DNA of 60,547 nt from assembly GCA_036897095.1 (NCBI GenBank), contig JAYMSP010000286.1, positions 1 through 60,547 of the forward strand, in the 5' to 3' direction. Positions 23,689 through 35,781 of this stretch are shown here, one piece after another. The position numbers and the translations under genes were made by a program. The notes beneath the pieces were generated by a model. The model was not told the DNA's origin, did no database searches, and saw only the letters and a list, made by a program, of their open reading frames with translations. Each line of letters starts with the position of its first letter. The stretch's first letter is position 1. The DNA comes from Plantago elongata. Taxonomy: Eukaryota; Streptophyta; Magnoliopsida; Lamiales; Plantaginaceae.

Positions 23689-25372
23689 ATGGATAGAAAC
23701 GACGAGGATTTACAATTGTCGATTTACAGACCTCTGCTATTCACCGGTGGATGTTTGGAAATCCGGTTGTTCTACGTTCGTGTAGCTCCTTGCGTCGTCG
23801 ATAGCTTACCGGAGCGTCTCACACTCCGACACCTCCGTCGTGAATTGGGCGTTTCGTTGGAAATCAACGGCACGAGGATTCCTTCGTCCGATGCTGCTTC
23901 AATCCTTTTACGGCGTGATCGTGTGGATAAGGATTTCTCTGAGGTTACCTTTGTTAGCACGGATAGCGTTAAGGTCTCCGGTTCGGTTGAGTTTGAGGTC
24001 TGTGAGGAGGGGAAGGGAGAGGAATTGGATATGATTCTATGTGGGTCGCTGCAGAGAGCTGATGGGAGCGTTTTGGATAGTGGTTCGAAAACCGGGTGGA
24101 GTATGGATTGTTACGTGGCTGCCTCGGTGGCAAATGGGAGGTCTGCGTTCTTTCAGCCGAAGACGGGGGTTTCTTCGCCCTCGATTGAGGTCTATATAGC
24201 TGGGTGTTGTTCGGGGTCACCGGTTATTTTGACGAAGACGATTATGATTAGCCCGAAAAGGAAGGTGTTGAGGCAGAACATGCTTGATGCGATACCAGAG
24301 GATGAGGTGATAGGGAAGGATCAATTGGGTATGGCTAACGGGGTGCTGAGGCAGCGTAAAATGCAGGTAATGTTGATTATTGTTTAGCATTGGAGATCAT
24401 CATATGTCTGTGCTTATATGTAGCTATTGTGTAGTTTAATGAGAAAAATGCACTTTTGTTTCAATCGTAGCTGTAATTCTCTTAGAGTTGCGGTTATATT
24501 AGTCTTTGTGTATTTATGTCTTGTTCATTGTTATTGTGCTTTATGTGATGCATCATTTACAGTGGGAGGCATAGCTTTTAGATAAATACATATCGAATTG
24601 TAGAATTTGTTAGGGTAACCAACAAAGACATGCTGGGATTGAACTGCCATATGTTTTGGTTTGCCTATGTGGAAATACAATCTCTCTCAATTGTTCCATT
24701 ATATACTGCTTTAGTAAGTTTACTTGAAATGTTGAGATTTTTGGATGCATAATTTTGGGTGCTCCCACGAGCGAATTGTAAGAGTCCTTTCCTGCTGGGG
24801 TAGACTTTATGTGTTTGTTGGATCAAAATGTTCCATTCATAATGTGATTGAAATTGGTCCTGGGAGCAGGAAAGAGGCAATATATGTAAGAATTAGCTAA
24901 TCTTGTTGACAGTTGACACTTCTCTCAGTGCCCTCTGATCAGATACTTTTTCAATCTGAGAATTTGTTGGTGATGTAGACTTTTGTAAAACGTAAAATTA
25001 CTAAGTAGTTATTCTCAAGGGAATGTTTGCAGCTCATGAGTTGGGACTCGGGCATTCTAGCCCTGTCATGGAATAATTTGTCGGTGCACATATTCCTTGT
25101 TATGTGGCTTGATCTTTTGTGCTCTTTTGTAATTTCTGCAGTTAACGGAGGCAGATTTGGAAGATTATGAATCAGATGGGAAATTTGTCCATGGTTATTA
25201 CCCAGAAGAGATGTACACTGGTGAAGATGGTCAGCTTACATGGTTTAATGCTGGTGTAAGAGTTGGTGTGGGAATAGGGCTTGGGATGTGCCTTGGGGTT
25301 GGCATTGGTGTAGGTTTACTTATGCGTTCCTATCAAGCTACAACCAGTAATTTCAGGAGGAGATTTTTCTAG
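23689..25372 (+). CDS. Unknown-function protein of the At1g01500 family
   Basis: Two exons, 23689-24366 and 25142-25372 (909 nt, 302 aa). The family is plant-specific and is often labelled erythronate-4-phosphate dehydrogenase-like, but I see no dehydrogenase fold or nucleotide-binding motif, so that label should not be trusted. Residues 20-75 hold LEIRLFYVRV and LEINGTRIPSS; 130-185 hold GWSMDCYVAA and IEVYIAGCCSGSPVILT, which look like beta-rich, possibly C2-like strands. The C-terminus is striking: after an acidic linker comes a glycine-zipper-like hydrophobic run, VGVGIGLGMCLGVGIGVGLL (267-286), then a short basic tail ending FRRRFF. A tail-anchored membrane protein is a fair inference. 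The gene lacks a TATA box and has AAACCCTA leader motifs, suggesting broad expression. Confidence 0.85.
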
Positions 25373-27360
25373 TTTGTCAGTCACAGTGATGAGCAAATAG
25401 TTTACGGTTGCAATGCTTGAGATCAATGAATGCCTCCTTTAGATTGTTAATCCTGTGCACAACATTGCACCAGATGAAGTGCAGAGCTTACAGCACAGAT
25501 TCTTTCAGCATTTCATTAGGAGCTTGGCACATCTTTGTTCTGGTCTCGATCTCACTATCACATGATATGCTGCCCAATTCTCAAATCCTGTACCATCAAG
25601 AAGTTTTGTATGGTGGTGTTATATAGTTTGGTGTACCGTCTCACCAGGGAATATACAGGTTGACATGTTGATGTATGAACGGTCCTTTTATGTGATGATC
25701 TGTATGTAGTGTTTGATCCTCGTACATATATACTCTTTGTATGGAGTCTTGAGATGAGATGATTTTGTGGAGTACTTACTTTTTCCCATTTGCACCTTGT
25801 TGCAGATTTTGTTGATTTTGGGTTTTAACTGCCCTAATAAGTAGAACATGGTGTCTGCAAAAGCACTACAGTACTTTGTAATGATATATTGTTGTTTAGA
25901 AAGTTGTATAAATATATGAAGTGCATATCATTTTGAGATTTTATTGAAATCTACAAGTTTCATAATGCAGAGAGAAAGCAAGTTCAGGAGATAACGTGAT
26001 ATTCTTAAGGATCCCTTTTCATCTTTCCCGTAATACCTCAAGTATTCATTTGATTAGAAACCGATCTTGAGGTGACCGCAAATGAAGGTTTCTTCTTTCC
26101 AATTTATAATGGTTGTTTGGATTATAATTTCGATTCAATTGTGATTCAGTCGGATTGTTTTGTGTTTTGGATAACTCATTACAATTGACTAATTATTTGT
26201 CAAAACAAAACTCAATCACAATTTGGTACTCATTCAATTTAATCAAAATTTGATTCTCACTCAATTATAAACCTATAAAATTCTATACAATTTCAATTCT
26301 ACACTAACCACAAAACTTAACAACTCAATTATAATTTAGTTAATATTCATCAATTCACCCACTCAAATGAATTCAATTACAATTTCAATTCAATCAGTCA
26401 CATAATCTTCAAGAACATTGGAAAAGACCTTGTACAAGTTGGGTCGGAATATTAAGTGGCTGGTTGAGAACTTATGTTAAAAAAATCAGGTTAAAATATC
26501 CTAATTCAAATGTTTTTAACACGATTTTTTAACTAAAGTTTTCAATCAAACAATTATTAAGTTCTTATTGTATTTTAGAGTGATGAAATATGTCGTTCAA
26601 ATACAAAAGGTTCCAATTGTTGATGTAAGAAGTGAACATGTCAAGGGGATAAGACTCAAACTTACCGAAGAATTGTCGATCTAATTAGATTCTATGTGTG
26701 GTTGGACGAGGGCGACGAATTGTAGTAACACATCAATTTGCTTACATGAAAAAAAAAGGTGCCACATTTAGTAGGACTGTAGGAGGAGCTTCCTAAGGTT
26801 CTTCAACATCCTTGAATAGTGATTTAGAAATCAGATCGTCTCTCTTTTGTGGATGAGGTTGGACCTCAAAGGGTCAAACTCACCCTTAGTGGGGAGGCTT
26901 CCCTTAGTCTTTAATAAGGAATTTCAAGGTCAAAGCAACAATTAATGTCAGACCATCCCAGGTGTTTATGTGCATTTTTTCTTCTTTTTTACTTGATCTT
27001 CCTTCAATTAATATGGTTAGTTAAAATCGTCAATATTTCTACATATCACATTGACATAATAATATAGAACATTAAATTATATTTTTAAGAGACGGTATAG
27101 AATATAATAATGATAATAACATTACTCATTCAATTATGTTATTAGTGTAATAAAATGACAAGTTCAAATATATGTTTAAAAGTTAAATTTTAAATATATA
27201 ACTGGGTGAAGTGAAACTTTATTAATTTGTGAATATATGAGGAATGAAAGTCCAAATATGGCGTAAACTCAGTCCAATACCCCATTTATTTAACGTTCTT
27301 TAAATAATTGTGAATAGATCCATTCCAATTTTTAATTTTTAATAATATTATTATTATACC
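25373..27360. other. Intergenic
   Basis: The first 550 bp is likely 3' untranslated region of the At1g01500-type gene. Around 26105-26430 the DNA is a low-complexity run of ATTCAATT / AATTGAAT motifs beginning GGTTGTTTGG, probably a decayed MITE. A fold-back element follows at 26458-26555. The rest is AT-rich with no gene seen. Confidence 0.5.
26458..26555. repeat. Fold-back MITE-like palindrome, copy 2
   Basis: Inverted arms GGTTGAGAAC...GTTAAAAAAATC and GATTTTTTAAC...GTTTTCAATC fold on each other. This is the same architecture and related arm sequence as the palindrome at 4135-4212. Confidence 0.55.
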
Positions 27361-27369
27361 TTCATCTTC

Positions 27370-29862
27370 TTTGTGCTGTTCACAATCTTTCCCATTTGCA
27401 AGCACTCACTCACGGGAACACAATCCGATCTGAAGTAGACGACGCGGAGTTGAATCGATTCCTCCGGTAATTCCACATTCTCTTCTTCATATTTCATTCC
27501 GTTTCTTCTCATTTTTGTTCATCTCTTCCAATTTCTTGTTCTATCTGTGTCAAATGCTCTAATGATTTACCTAATCAATTCTTGAATTATTTCTGTTTTG
27601 CGTTTCGATTTTCACTCGTAAAGAGATTGATCCTGTCATCCTTATTGAGATCTTGTATAATCTTGAGACTGCTAGTATAGATTTTATTGATCGGGAGAGT
27701 TTTGAGTATCATTATCCTGTTAGAATAGAGCTGATTGATGGGAGTTACAGGGATCTCATTTTGCCTTTCTCTGGTTTAAATAGTAACTGAATTGGTATAA
27801 CTGTAAGTTTGCAAATTCGATCTGTCGATTTCGATTTCGTAGTTGTTACTGGTTAGTATCTGGCTGTCTGCATATTTGATCAAATAGATGGGATGATATG
27901 AAATTTGCCAAATTGTTAGCCTTGTGAGCTCACTGGTTTCAGGTAGCTAGAGCATGATTGGGCACTAGAGCACTAACTTTAGGCGTTATATAGACGATTT
28001 GGACTCTGATGGTTTGAAACGCGTTGATGCTTTCTATTCTTGTGTACATTGTATTGCTATGTGCAATAGGAATACAGCAGATTGTGAAAGTGTTTTCAAG
28101 TTCTAACTTCTGCGTTTTGTTGGAATCTATGTGTTGTCAAACTTGGGAAGCAATTTCTGATTTATGCATACTGTCTCGGTTGTTTATAGGCTGGTTGTCT
28201 CGGAACTATGTCAGGCACTGAAGATCACAAAGAAGTCGTAATGGAGGATGCTGACAGGCCCATGGAGGAGGCTGACAAGCCCATGCCATCAACACAGCAG
28301 GAGGTTGTATTCGGATATTACAGTGATTTGTATCTTTCTACTGAACTTTATAAGCACTTTTTGATTCATTGAGATTATCTTTACAGGAGACAGTTATTAA
28401 GAAGAAATATGGAGGATTATTACCCAAGAAGCCACCATTGATTATTAAGGTTTTTTTATAGCTACTTAAGCAATAACATTCTTTCCTTTTCAATAGCGAA
28501 GAAGATTGTGTTCTAAAGCTTTTGAATTACTGCCAGGATCATGAACGGGCCTTCTTTGACTCTGCTGATTGGGCTCTGGGGAAGGTCCTCACTGTTATGG
28601 ATTATTTTCTTTGGGTACTTGAACACTGATATATTGTTCTAAATGTTGTCAAACATGTCTGCTTTAATGATTGCAGCAAGGTGTAGCAAAGCCTAAAGGA
28701 CCCCTTGAGGCTCTCCGGCCAAAGTTGCAGGTACTTTTCCTTATTACCTCTTTCCATCCATACTTTCTTCTCTTGGTTCATATTCAAAGTAACTAATTTC
28801 TTTCATGTGTTCTGGTAATCGAATAATATGGCATTGTTATATATTCTGGCTTGTAAGATCTCTTCTTAAAGTGATAAATATCTAATTCCTTTTAGAAATC
28901 AGTGTGTGGAGAACACATTTATCCATGGGCTATGTCCCATTGTTTGTCTGCTTAGTTTTTAATAGTTCACACCTAGAAATTTGAACATGCGAATAATTTG
29001 ATGTTTATTTAATTATTTCTCTTGAATCATATAGAAATGTTAAACCATTACTATACTATATAATATATATAACATGTCCTGCTGGTCACTTCTTAAGATG
29101 TTTTTCACTTAACTGAGTGTTTCCATCACATTTGTGTTCTACTCTGTCAAATAGTATATGAAGGGGAGAATGGTCCAGTACTCCATTTCAAGATATATTG
29201 GATAAGAATGAAATGTATTGAGATCTGTCTGCATGTTCTGATCACACTCGACATTTTAGATAGGCAACTAATGCGTTCACACACACAAAAATGAATATAT
29301 CAATATGAGAACTAAGTAAAACAACTACCTGCGTCCTCCCTAGACACCTATGGTTCACATTAGATTGTTCTCAGTACTAAGTATTGATTTTTGAGAGTTT
29401 AATTGAATTGCTATTTCATTCAACTTCTGAGAGATTGATGTTGCAATTAATCCTTGTATGCTTATCTGTTTTCATCTTGTGGTTCTTTGCTCACACTGTC
29501 TTTTGCATTGATATTATAGCCATCACAGCAGCAGACGAGATACCGCAAATCCCACTATGCTCCATCTGAAGGGGAAGGTATTATTAATCTCCTCCAATAA
29601 TAATCTACGCTTGTTTGTATATCTGATGGGAAGAGCATTCTTTATGTTAAAAAGTGATCTCTAGAACATATTATATTCAGCCCGAGAAAGAGCTTGAGTA
29701 GTGACCTTCAGATTTTACACTTCAAGCCTAGCTCCCATCTTCGAACTTCTACTTATCAATTTTTTTCTCCAACTGAAGTAACTTTCTTATTCTCTAGGTG
29801 ATGGAAATAATGGCTCCCAAGAGGATCCAGATGCAGATGCAGATGTGGATGCTAATAAGTGA
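27370..29862 (+). CDS. Endosulfine/ARPP19-type PP2A regulator homologue
   Basis: Coding exons 28208-28303, 28387-28449, 28537-28584, 28677-28730, 29520-29577 and 29798-29862 (384 nt, 127 aa). A non-coding first exon ends at 27466 (CCG|GTAATT) and joins at 28190. The conserved core spans exons 2-5: KKKYGGLLPKKPPLI, DHERAFFDSADWALGKQG, PKGPLEALRPKLQP, QQQTRYRKSHYAPSE. In animals and yeast the equivalent FDSGDY serine is phosphorylated by Greatwall/Rim15, and the protein then inhibits PP2A-B55. Here the motif is FDSADW (Ser62), the usual plant form. The N-terminus and the C-terminal tail (DPDADADVDANK) are acidic and disordered. The exon 5 acceptor was set at 29519 because it restores PSQQQTRYRK. 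The start was chosen at the first in-frame ATG after the leader acceptor. Confidence 0.9.
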
Positions 29863-31044
29863 ACTACTACTGCCCATCGATAGTGAAATGTTTGTCTGAC
29901 ATTACCTGCATCATATTTGTTAGGCGGAGTTTCCTCTGCTTAAATAAAATGTAGGTATATGTTTAATCGCTGCTGTATTACTCAGATGGAAAAGTTTTCC
30001 TGATATTATTCCTGTTGTAGAACCTACTATATAACCCAGTAAACATTGTCTTTACAGTTTTAATCCCACACTTGCTTTTGGGATCATATATGATCTAGCT
30101 GCCTTATTTTTCTTTCTGTACTGAAAATCTAGCTGGTAGCTTGCACGTTAGCTTGTTTTTCAACAAGCTAATATGATCAGCCTCTCAAACCAGCTAGCTG
30201 AAAGCTACGAATTCACGTAACAAGCATTTTATAAAAATAATAATTATTAAGCTGAAAATCTAGTGGTAAACAGGTCTAAATTTTCTATAAAGTGGTGAAC
30301 TCTTATAGCCTATGCTACTGTTGTCAAAACTCGCAAATTTGAAATACTCAATCTTCTTGTTTCTAAGCACTTGAATAAGTACTAGTTTGTGTGGCTTGAG
30401 ATAGAGTACATGGTTTGTTTGACCCTCCATTGAACTCTCATCACTCAGTGTAGAAGTGAGCCCTGCACGCTGTTTGGAGTAAATACACCTTTGATCATTT
30501 TTGCCTCTATGATACAGATTAGGACCCGTGATCAACTTTAACAATGAATAATGATTACGACCCTTGAAATCTTGGTAATGTTTTGTAATTAAACTTAAGT
30601 CGAGGGCTGTTAACTATTTAGGTTGGATATTAAAGAATTAGAAATGATGTGTCGATAAATCTTATAAATTAGGGGTTAATTGCCATAGTATTTAAATCGT
30701 TTAATTTGACTCGATGAACAGAGGTTTGGCTTAAAATACACTTCAAATATCTCATTTCAATTCCATTCCAAACACAATTTCACCAAAATTCCATCCAAAT
30801 GACCATTTGAGTGTCATGCCAATCAGCCCCCTTAATTACTATATTCAAAATTATATTTAATGTGATATATTTAGACTCTATATATTAATTTTTTCATATA
30901 TTTATTTTTGAGATTGATATATTTTCAGTATAGAGTCTTGTGCTTAACAAATTTAATTAAACAAAGAAAAGAAAAATATGAAAATGTTGACAACATTTTC
31001 AGTAACAATATTTCAAATCCATTAAAGAATAGAAAATCAGTAAC

Positions 31045-31112
31045 GAACAACTGTAATTTGATCGAGAAGTGTCAATTTGAACAACTGTAATTTGATCGAG
31101 AAGTGTCAATTT
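31045..31112. repeat. Perfect 34-bp tandem duplication
   Basis: Two identical adjacent copies (31045-31078 and 31079-31112), beginning GAACAACTGTAATTTG. Identity suggests a very recent duplication. Confidence 0.85.
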
Positions 31113-32200
31113 TACTTAGCAGATATATATCAGAAATATAAATGTATTTATGATTTTAATAAAGCAATGCATGTAGAATATTATTATTGATTGAAAGGGA
31201 AAGTTTAAAGCACATAGAAATGCCTTTTGAAATGTTTGATGTAGAAATAGTTTCAATAGTTTGTGCATTATTGCAACGGACTTATAAAATAGTGAGAGCT
31301 AGCATTGAAACAATATAAGTTCCAACCAAATGTTGAACAGACTGAAAAATGGACGATTTCCATCATTGTGTGGGTCGTTAGTTTGACTAATCTAATTGAG
31401 TCATATACACATAGAGTTTTATAGTCGCGATAAAATGAAGGTGAATCGGAGTCTGATCCGAACACACACAATGGTTCATACGGAAACAACAACTGGATGG
31501 GCGACGGGTTGCCTATGGTGTGAACGGAAAAAAGAATTTCTTAATGACTGGTTGCTGGAGGATTGAAAAAAAAGCGCTAAACAACTTGCAGAAATGAAAT
31601 AATATTTTAACAAGTGTAACGATACTTTAACATGATAATATATCGTGTTTTAATAGCCGATTGCTAGAGAATGAAAAAGAAGCGTTAAACCAGTAAAATA
31701 ACCCTTCAAAATTTACTAGTAGAATTACTTTATTGTTTAATTGTATAGTCTAGTGGATAACGGGATAAGAAACCAAGAGGGCCGGCTTTTGAAGTAGAAA
31801 AGATTAAGTAATTGAACTTAAGAGGATATACTCGGCTGATCTTTTACACATGCAGCGTAATCACCACTAATTAATGAACAAAACAAAAGGACTATGATCT
31901 TATCGATTACACTACTCCAAAGTATTACAACACTTAAAATGATCTGGATTAACATTCACGGCATCTGAATGGATATCCTTTTCATCTAACAACAGTTATC
32001 TACTCCATGGACCATGGTTCCCCCAATTTCTAGAAACTTCTTAAAAATATTCATCTCTCACATGAACCTTACATGTGTACTTTAATTCCATGACCAGTGA
32101 CCTATATCTAATTCAACCATTTAATCCAACATCAAATACATAGATTATATTTAGTAACTACTATGATAAGTTGGCTGATAAATTATTATATACTATTAAG

Positions 32201-32296
32201 ATTGTGTTCTTTTTAATTGAGTTGAACCGAAATAAAATGTAAATTATAATTAAGTCAAACTCAACTGAAGTGATTTTAAGTTGAAGATAAAACAAT
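32201..32296. mobile_element. MITE, copy 2 of a two-copy family
   Basis: Ends ATTGTGTTCTTTTTAATTGAG and, inverted, ATTGTTTTATCTTCAACTTA. The internal part is the reverse complement of the MITE core at 17519-17650 (TAAATTATAATTAAG, AACTGAAGTGAT). Confidence 0.5.
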
Positions 32297-32418
32297 TAGC
32301 TAGTTGATTTTGTACCCAGTTAAGTTTATGTATACGTCAGTAATCACTCGACCATCTTATAACTCTACGATATGTAAATATGAGTTCATCGGGAAGAGAT
32401 CAGGATGAGTAAATAAGG

Positions 32419-32504
32419 AGCACATCACATGCATTTACAAAACGAGCCTAACATCTAGAGTAGCACATCACATGCATTTACGAAATGAGCCTAACATCTA
32501 GAGT
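32419..32504. repeat. 43-bp tandem duplication in REVEILLE-gene promoter
   Basis: Units 32419-32461 and 32462-32504 both begin AGCACATCACATGCATTTAC and differ at only two sites. They lie about 360-450 bp upstream of the ATG and contain the RY-like CATGCATTT, so the duplication doubles any factor site in it. Confidence 0.8.
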
Positions 32505-32735
32505 CGTGGTTGTGTTCACATACTAAACTCCACCAATGACACGCGGCAGGTTGAAACCTAGCGCGAAAATCGAATTGAAGGGAGTGAAATTGAAAATGAT
32601 GTTAGGTTGATTTCATCCAATCGCACTGAAACAGAGCTTTAATCATCCATCACCCAACAATCTACACGCGTCCGGCCATGATTTCTCCCTTACCCCATCC
32701 CATCAACCAAAAGTCGGTTCCTTCCTCTTCTTCCA

Positions 32736-32744
32736 TATATAAAT
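32736..32744 (+). promoter_or_regulatory. TATA box of REVEILLE-type gene
   Basis: TATATAAAT lies about 125 bp before the ATG at 32866, implying a leader of about 95 nt. Confidence 0.6.
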
Positions 32745-32865
32745 CCAATTTGACTTCTTACTTCTTTGTCTGTTTACCCCATCCTAATTCTGCTTCAACT
32801 CAACTCTGTTTTTACATCTCTGCAGCTAACTGAACAACTAACCAAACTGTTCGACGTTAAACCGA

Positions 32866-35476
32866 ATGGTGTCGGTCTATCCGAATCCGTTACCGGGTCA
32901 GGAGATTACTAGCTTCTTCAACTACGACGGTGATTTAGGCTGGACCGGAGTTGGGGCGGGTATGGAGGATCCGAATTGTAAGAAGGTGCGGAAGCCGTAT
33001 ACTATTACCAAGTCTAGAGAGAGTTGGACTGACCAGGAGCATGATAAGTTTCTTGAAGCTCTTCAGCTGTAAGCTTTCTTCCTGCCTTTTTCCTCTTCCT
33101 CTGAAGTTTCTAGAATTCTTCAAGGAAAAAAACGATCTTTTTTTTTTTTTGGCATATATATACATATATAGAAGAATAAGAAGATATTAAGTTATGATTA
33201 AATTTGTAGAATTGTTAGCTAATTGCTTTCGACATTGATTTTCGAAGCTACATAAAGTTTAGTTTTTGAATTGTGGGTGTAAATTTGTTGCATTTGCTTA
33301 CATGACATCACATTAATTTGGATTTTCAACAATCTTGACATGTTTACTTGGATAGTTGGATTCTTAGTAGAATCAAATTCATTTAAAAAAAAGAGAAGAG
33401 TTTTTTTGGTAGATACTTGAAATTTCAGAACTTCGAATTAGCTGATTTTGTGTGCTTTGTCATGTTTGATCAAGCTGGACTTGATCATTGTAAGAAAAGG
33501 GTCCAATATCTAACTGAAGTTTGGGAATTTTGAAATTTTGGTTTATTTTGGAGGATTTGAGCAATGAGGCTTATGTGCTCTGCTATCTATTCTTGCCTTT
33601 TCAGATTTGATCGTGATTGGAAGAAAATCGAAGCGTTTGTTGGGTCAAAGACAGTTATTCAGGTAACTCAAACTTCATACTCAGTTTGTATGAAGAATGT
33701 AGTTAGCTACATTCAGATTTGATGGCACATTTGGCTTTGTCATTTGGACTTGTTAAATGGAGTGAATGAATGAGATTTGATTGTTCCTTGGTGGTGTAGA
33801 ATTCAGGATTCATTCTTTGGTTATTGTCTTGCCCTATTTGTTACATTTGAGCTAATCGAATTAGTATATCCTGCAGATACGCAGCCATGCTCAGAAGTAC
33901 TTTCTTAAGGTCCAGAAAAATGGGACGAGCGAGCACGTACCTCCTCCGCGGCCAAAGAGGAAAGCAGCTCACCCTTATCCCCAAAAAGCCCCCAAAAATG
34001 GTAGCTCTCTTAGCCCAGTTAATGAGTGCAAGGCTTTTTTCACTCTAGAATTACAGGCTTATAGACATACATAATTTTTGCAGTTGCTACCCCAGCCACA
34101 GTGCAAGCATTGCAGCCCTCGACTACTCTTCTGGAGCCTGGGTATCCTATGATCCATGATTCGGTGTCAGTGCCCATGAATCCTATTGGCAATGCACTAC
34201 CATCTCAATGGAGTTACAATGTCGCACCACCTGTCTCCATGTCACACTTACCAAGAGGTTCGTGTCAGATCACTTAACGATAACTCAGTAATGCAAAATT
34301 AGTAGGTCTATGAGTAATTACTGAAACTTAGCGAGGAACTAGTGAAAGAGCTCGAGCTCATGGGTGTTATTAAAATCTCCTTCCTTTTAGTGGTTAATTG
34401 GTTGCAATGGTGTTTTGATATTTCAGATGATTTCGAGTCAGCTGGTGTAGCATTCACTCATAATCATAGCACTAGCAGTAATGAGAGCACTCCCCATGCA
34501 TGGAACTCTAATCGCCAATGGAAGGAGACTCATGAAAAGCCTATGAGAGGTTAGTTGACTCTTAAAAGCAGGTTCATTAGATTCCTCTTGAGTATGGGTT
34601 AGTTGCAACAGGACCACGTTTGTATGTTTCTCTTCATCTCTAATACTATCTATGCCTGTTCATGATTTGTGCAGTTATGCCAGACTTCACTGAGGTGTAT
34701 AAGTTTATTGGCAGCATCTTTGATCCAGGTGCTACTGATCACTTGCAACGGTTAAATGAGATGGAACCCGTTGATGTTGAGACGGTGAGTAATGTTCCAA
34801 GTAAATAACTGATTAGTACATAGTATTCTCAAATAGTTCCTGATGATGTATTTTTATGTTTTTTATATTCCTTCAGGCTGTGATGTTGATGACGAACCTC
34901 TCTGCGAATTTGGCGAGTCCTGAATTTGAGAACCATGTAAGCTTTTGAGTCTTGACTTGGCTTGTAAATGAAACTCATAGCCCGGTAGTTAGTTAAAGTG
35001 ACTTTAAACTTAAGCGTACAATGATCCCGTTGTTTTAGGTATTTATTTTACAGTCATTCTATAATTTTTTTGTCATTTTTTGTAGAGATTTTCCAGTTGG
35101 GTAGCCAGTACCATTTTGAACTATTCATATCATATAAATTTGCTTATTTTTTGTGTTGTGCTTATGAAGTATGGGGTTTATAAAGAATCTGAAACGACTG
35201 TTTCCAACTGTTCTAAATAACCTTTCACCCGAGTAACCATGTTCATAGGTCATGCACAAACAAGCAGTTCTTGATCTTATTTTCTCTTTTAGTTTTTTCG
35301 ATCACAACTAGGAAGTTAGGAATACAAGTTGGAAGTTAAACTGAATACGACATTGAACATCTTGTCTGGTTCTCGGTTCTTGAAAGTCTCATCTGTTCGA
35401 CTGTTTTTGGCAGAGGAAGTTGCTATCAGCATACAATGTTGAAAATGGCACAGGAACTAGAATCCAAGCAGTATAA
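32866..35476 (+). CDS. REVEILLE-type MYB/SANT transcription factor (LCL group)
   Basis: Eight exons: 32866-33068, 33605-33662, 33877-34000, 34084-34257, 34427-34549, 34675-34784, 34877-34936 and 35414-35476 (915 nt, 304 aa). A single MYB-like domain (about 48-100) has [46 protein letters not shown] at 90-95 defines the CCA1/LHY/REVEILLE family, which binds evening elements (AAAATATCT) in the nucleus. [19 protein letters not shown] block follows. The C-terminal region ([25 protein letters not shown], then [11 protein letters not shown]) is the LCL domain found in RVE3/4/5/6/8, which activate evening genes and recruit LNK co-activators. RVE3 versus RVE6/8 cannot be settled by eye, but position in the window favours the At1g01520 (RVE3) counterpart. 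Confidence 0.93.
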
Positions 35477-35781
35477 AGCAATACTCCATGCTTGAGAAGC
35501 AGACATATTACTCTGTTTACCGCTTGAACAGTGAAGAGAGAATAAGCGAATCACAGGAATCTCATATATTTCTGAGACCAACGAAATTTGTGTGCTGTTG
35601 GTGTGCTTGAATGTAAGGTTTTTGAATGACGAAACGGGCTGTTTATAGCTCAGTCACACAGTTCATGTAGGTAGTAATGCAAGGTTTCATGTATGTAGCT
35701 AGACAAAATCGCAAGTGTATCGTACTTGTAGTTGTAGACAGATGAATGTAACTAAAGCTTAAAAGGTACAGATTCTTTGAG
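35477..35781. other. Convergent 3' ends
   Basis: A gap of 305 bp between the stop codons of the REVEILLE-type gene (+) and the glycosyltransferase gene (-). The two 3' untranslated regions probably overlap or abut here. Confidence 0.55.

Larger units (their letters stand above)
29863..32865. other. Intergenic
   Basis: The first 200 bp is the endosulfine 3' flank. A 34-bp tandem duplication lies at 31045-31112, a MITE copy at 32201-32296 and a 43-bp tandem duplication at 32419-32504. No coding region was recognised. The right end is the REVEILLE-gene promoter, with TATATAAAT at 32736-32744. Confidence 0.55.
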
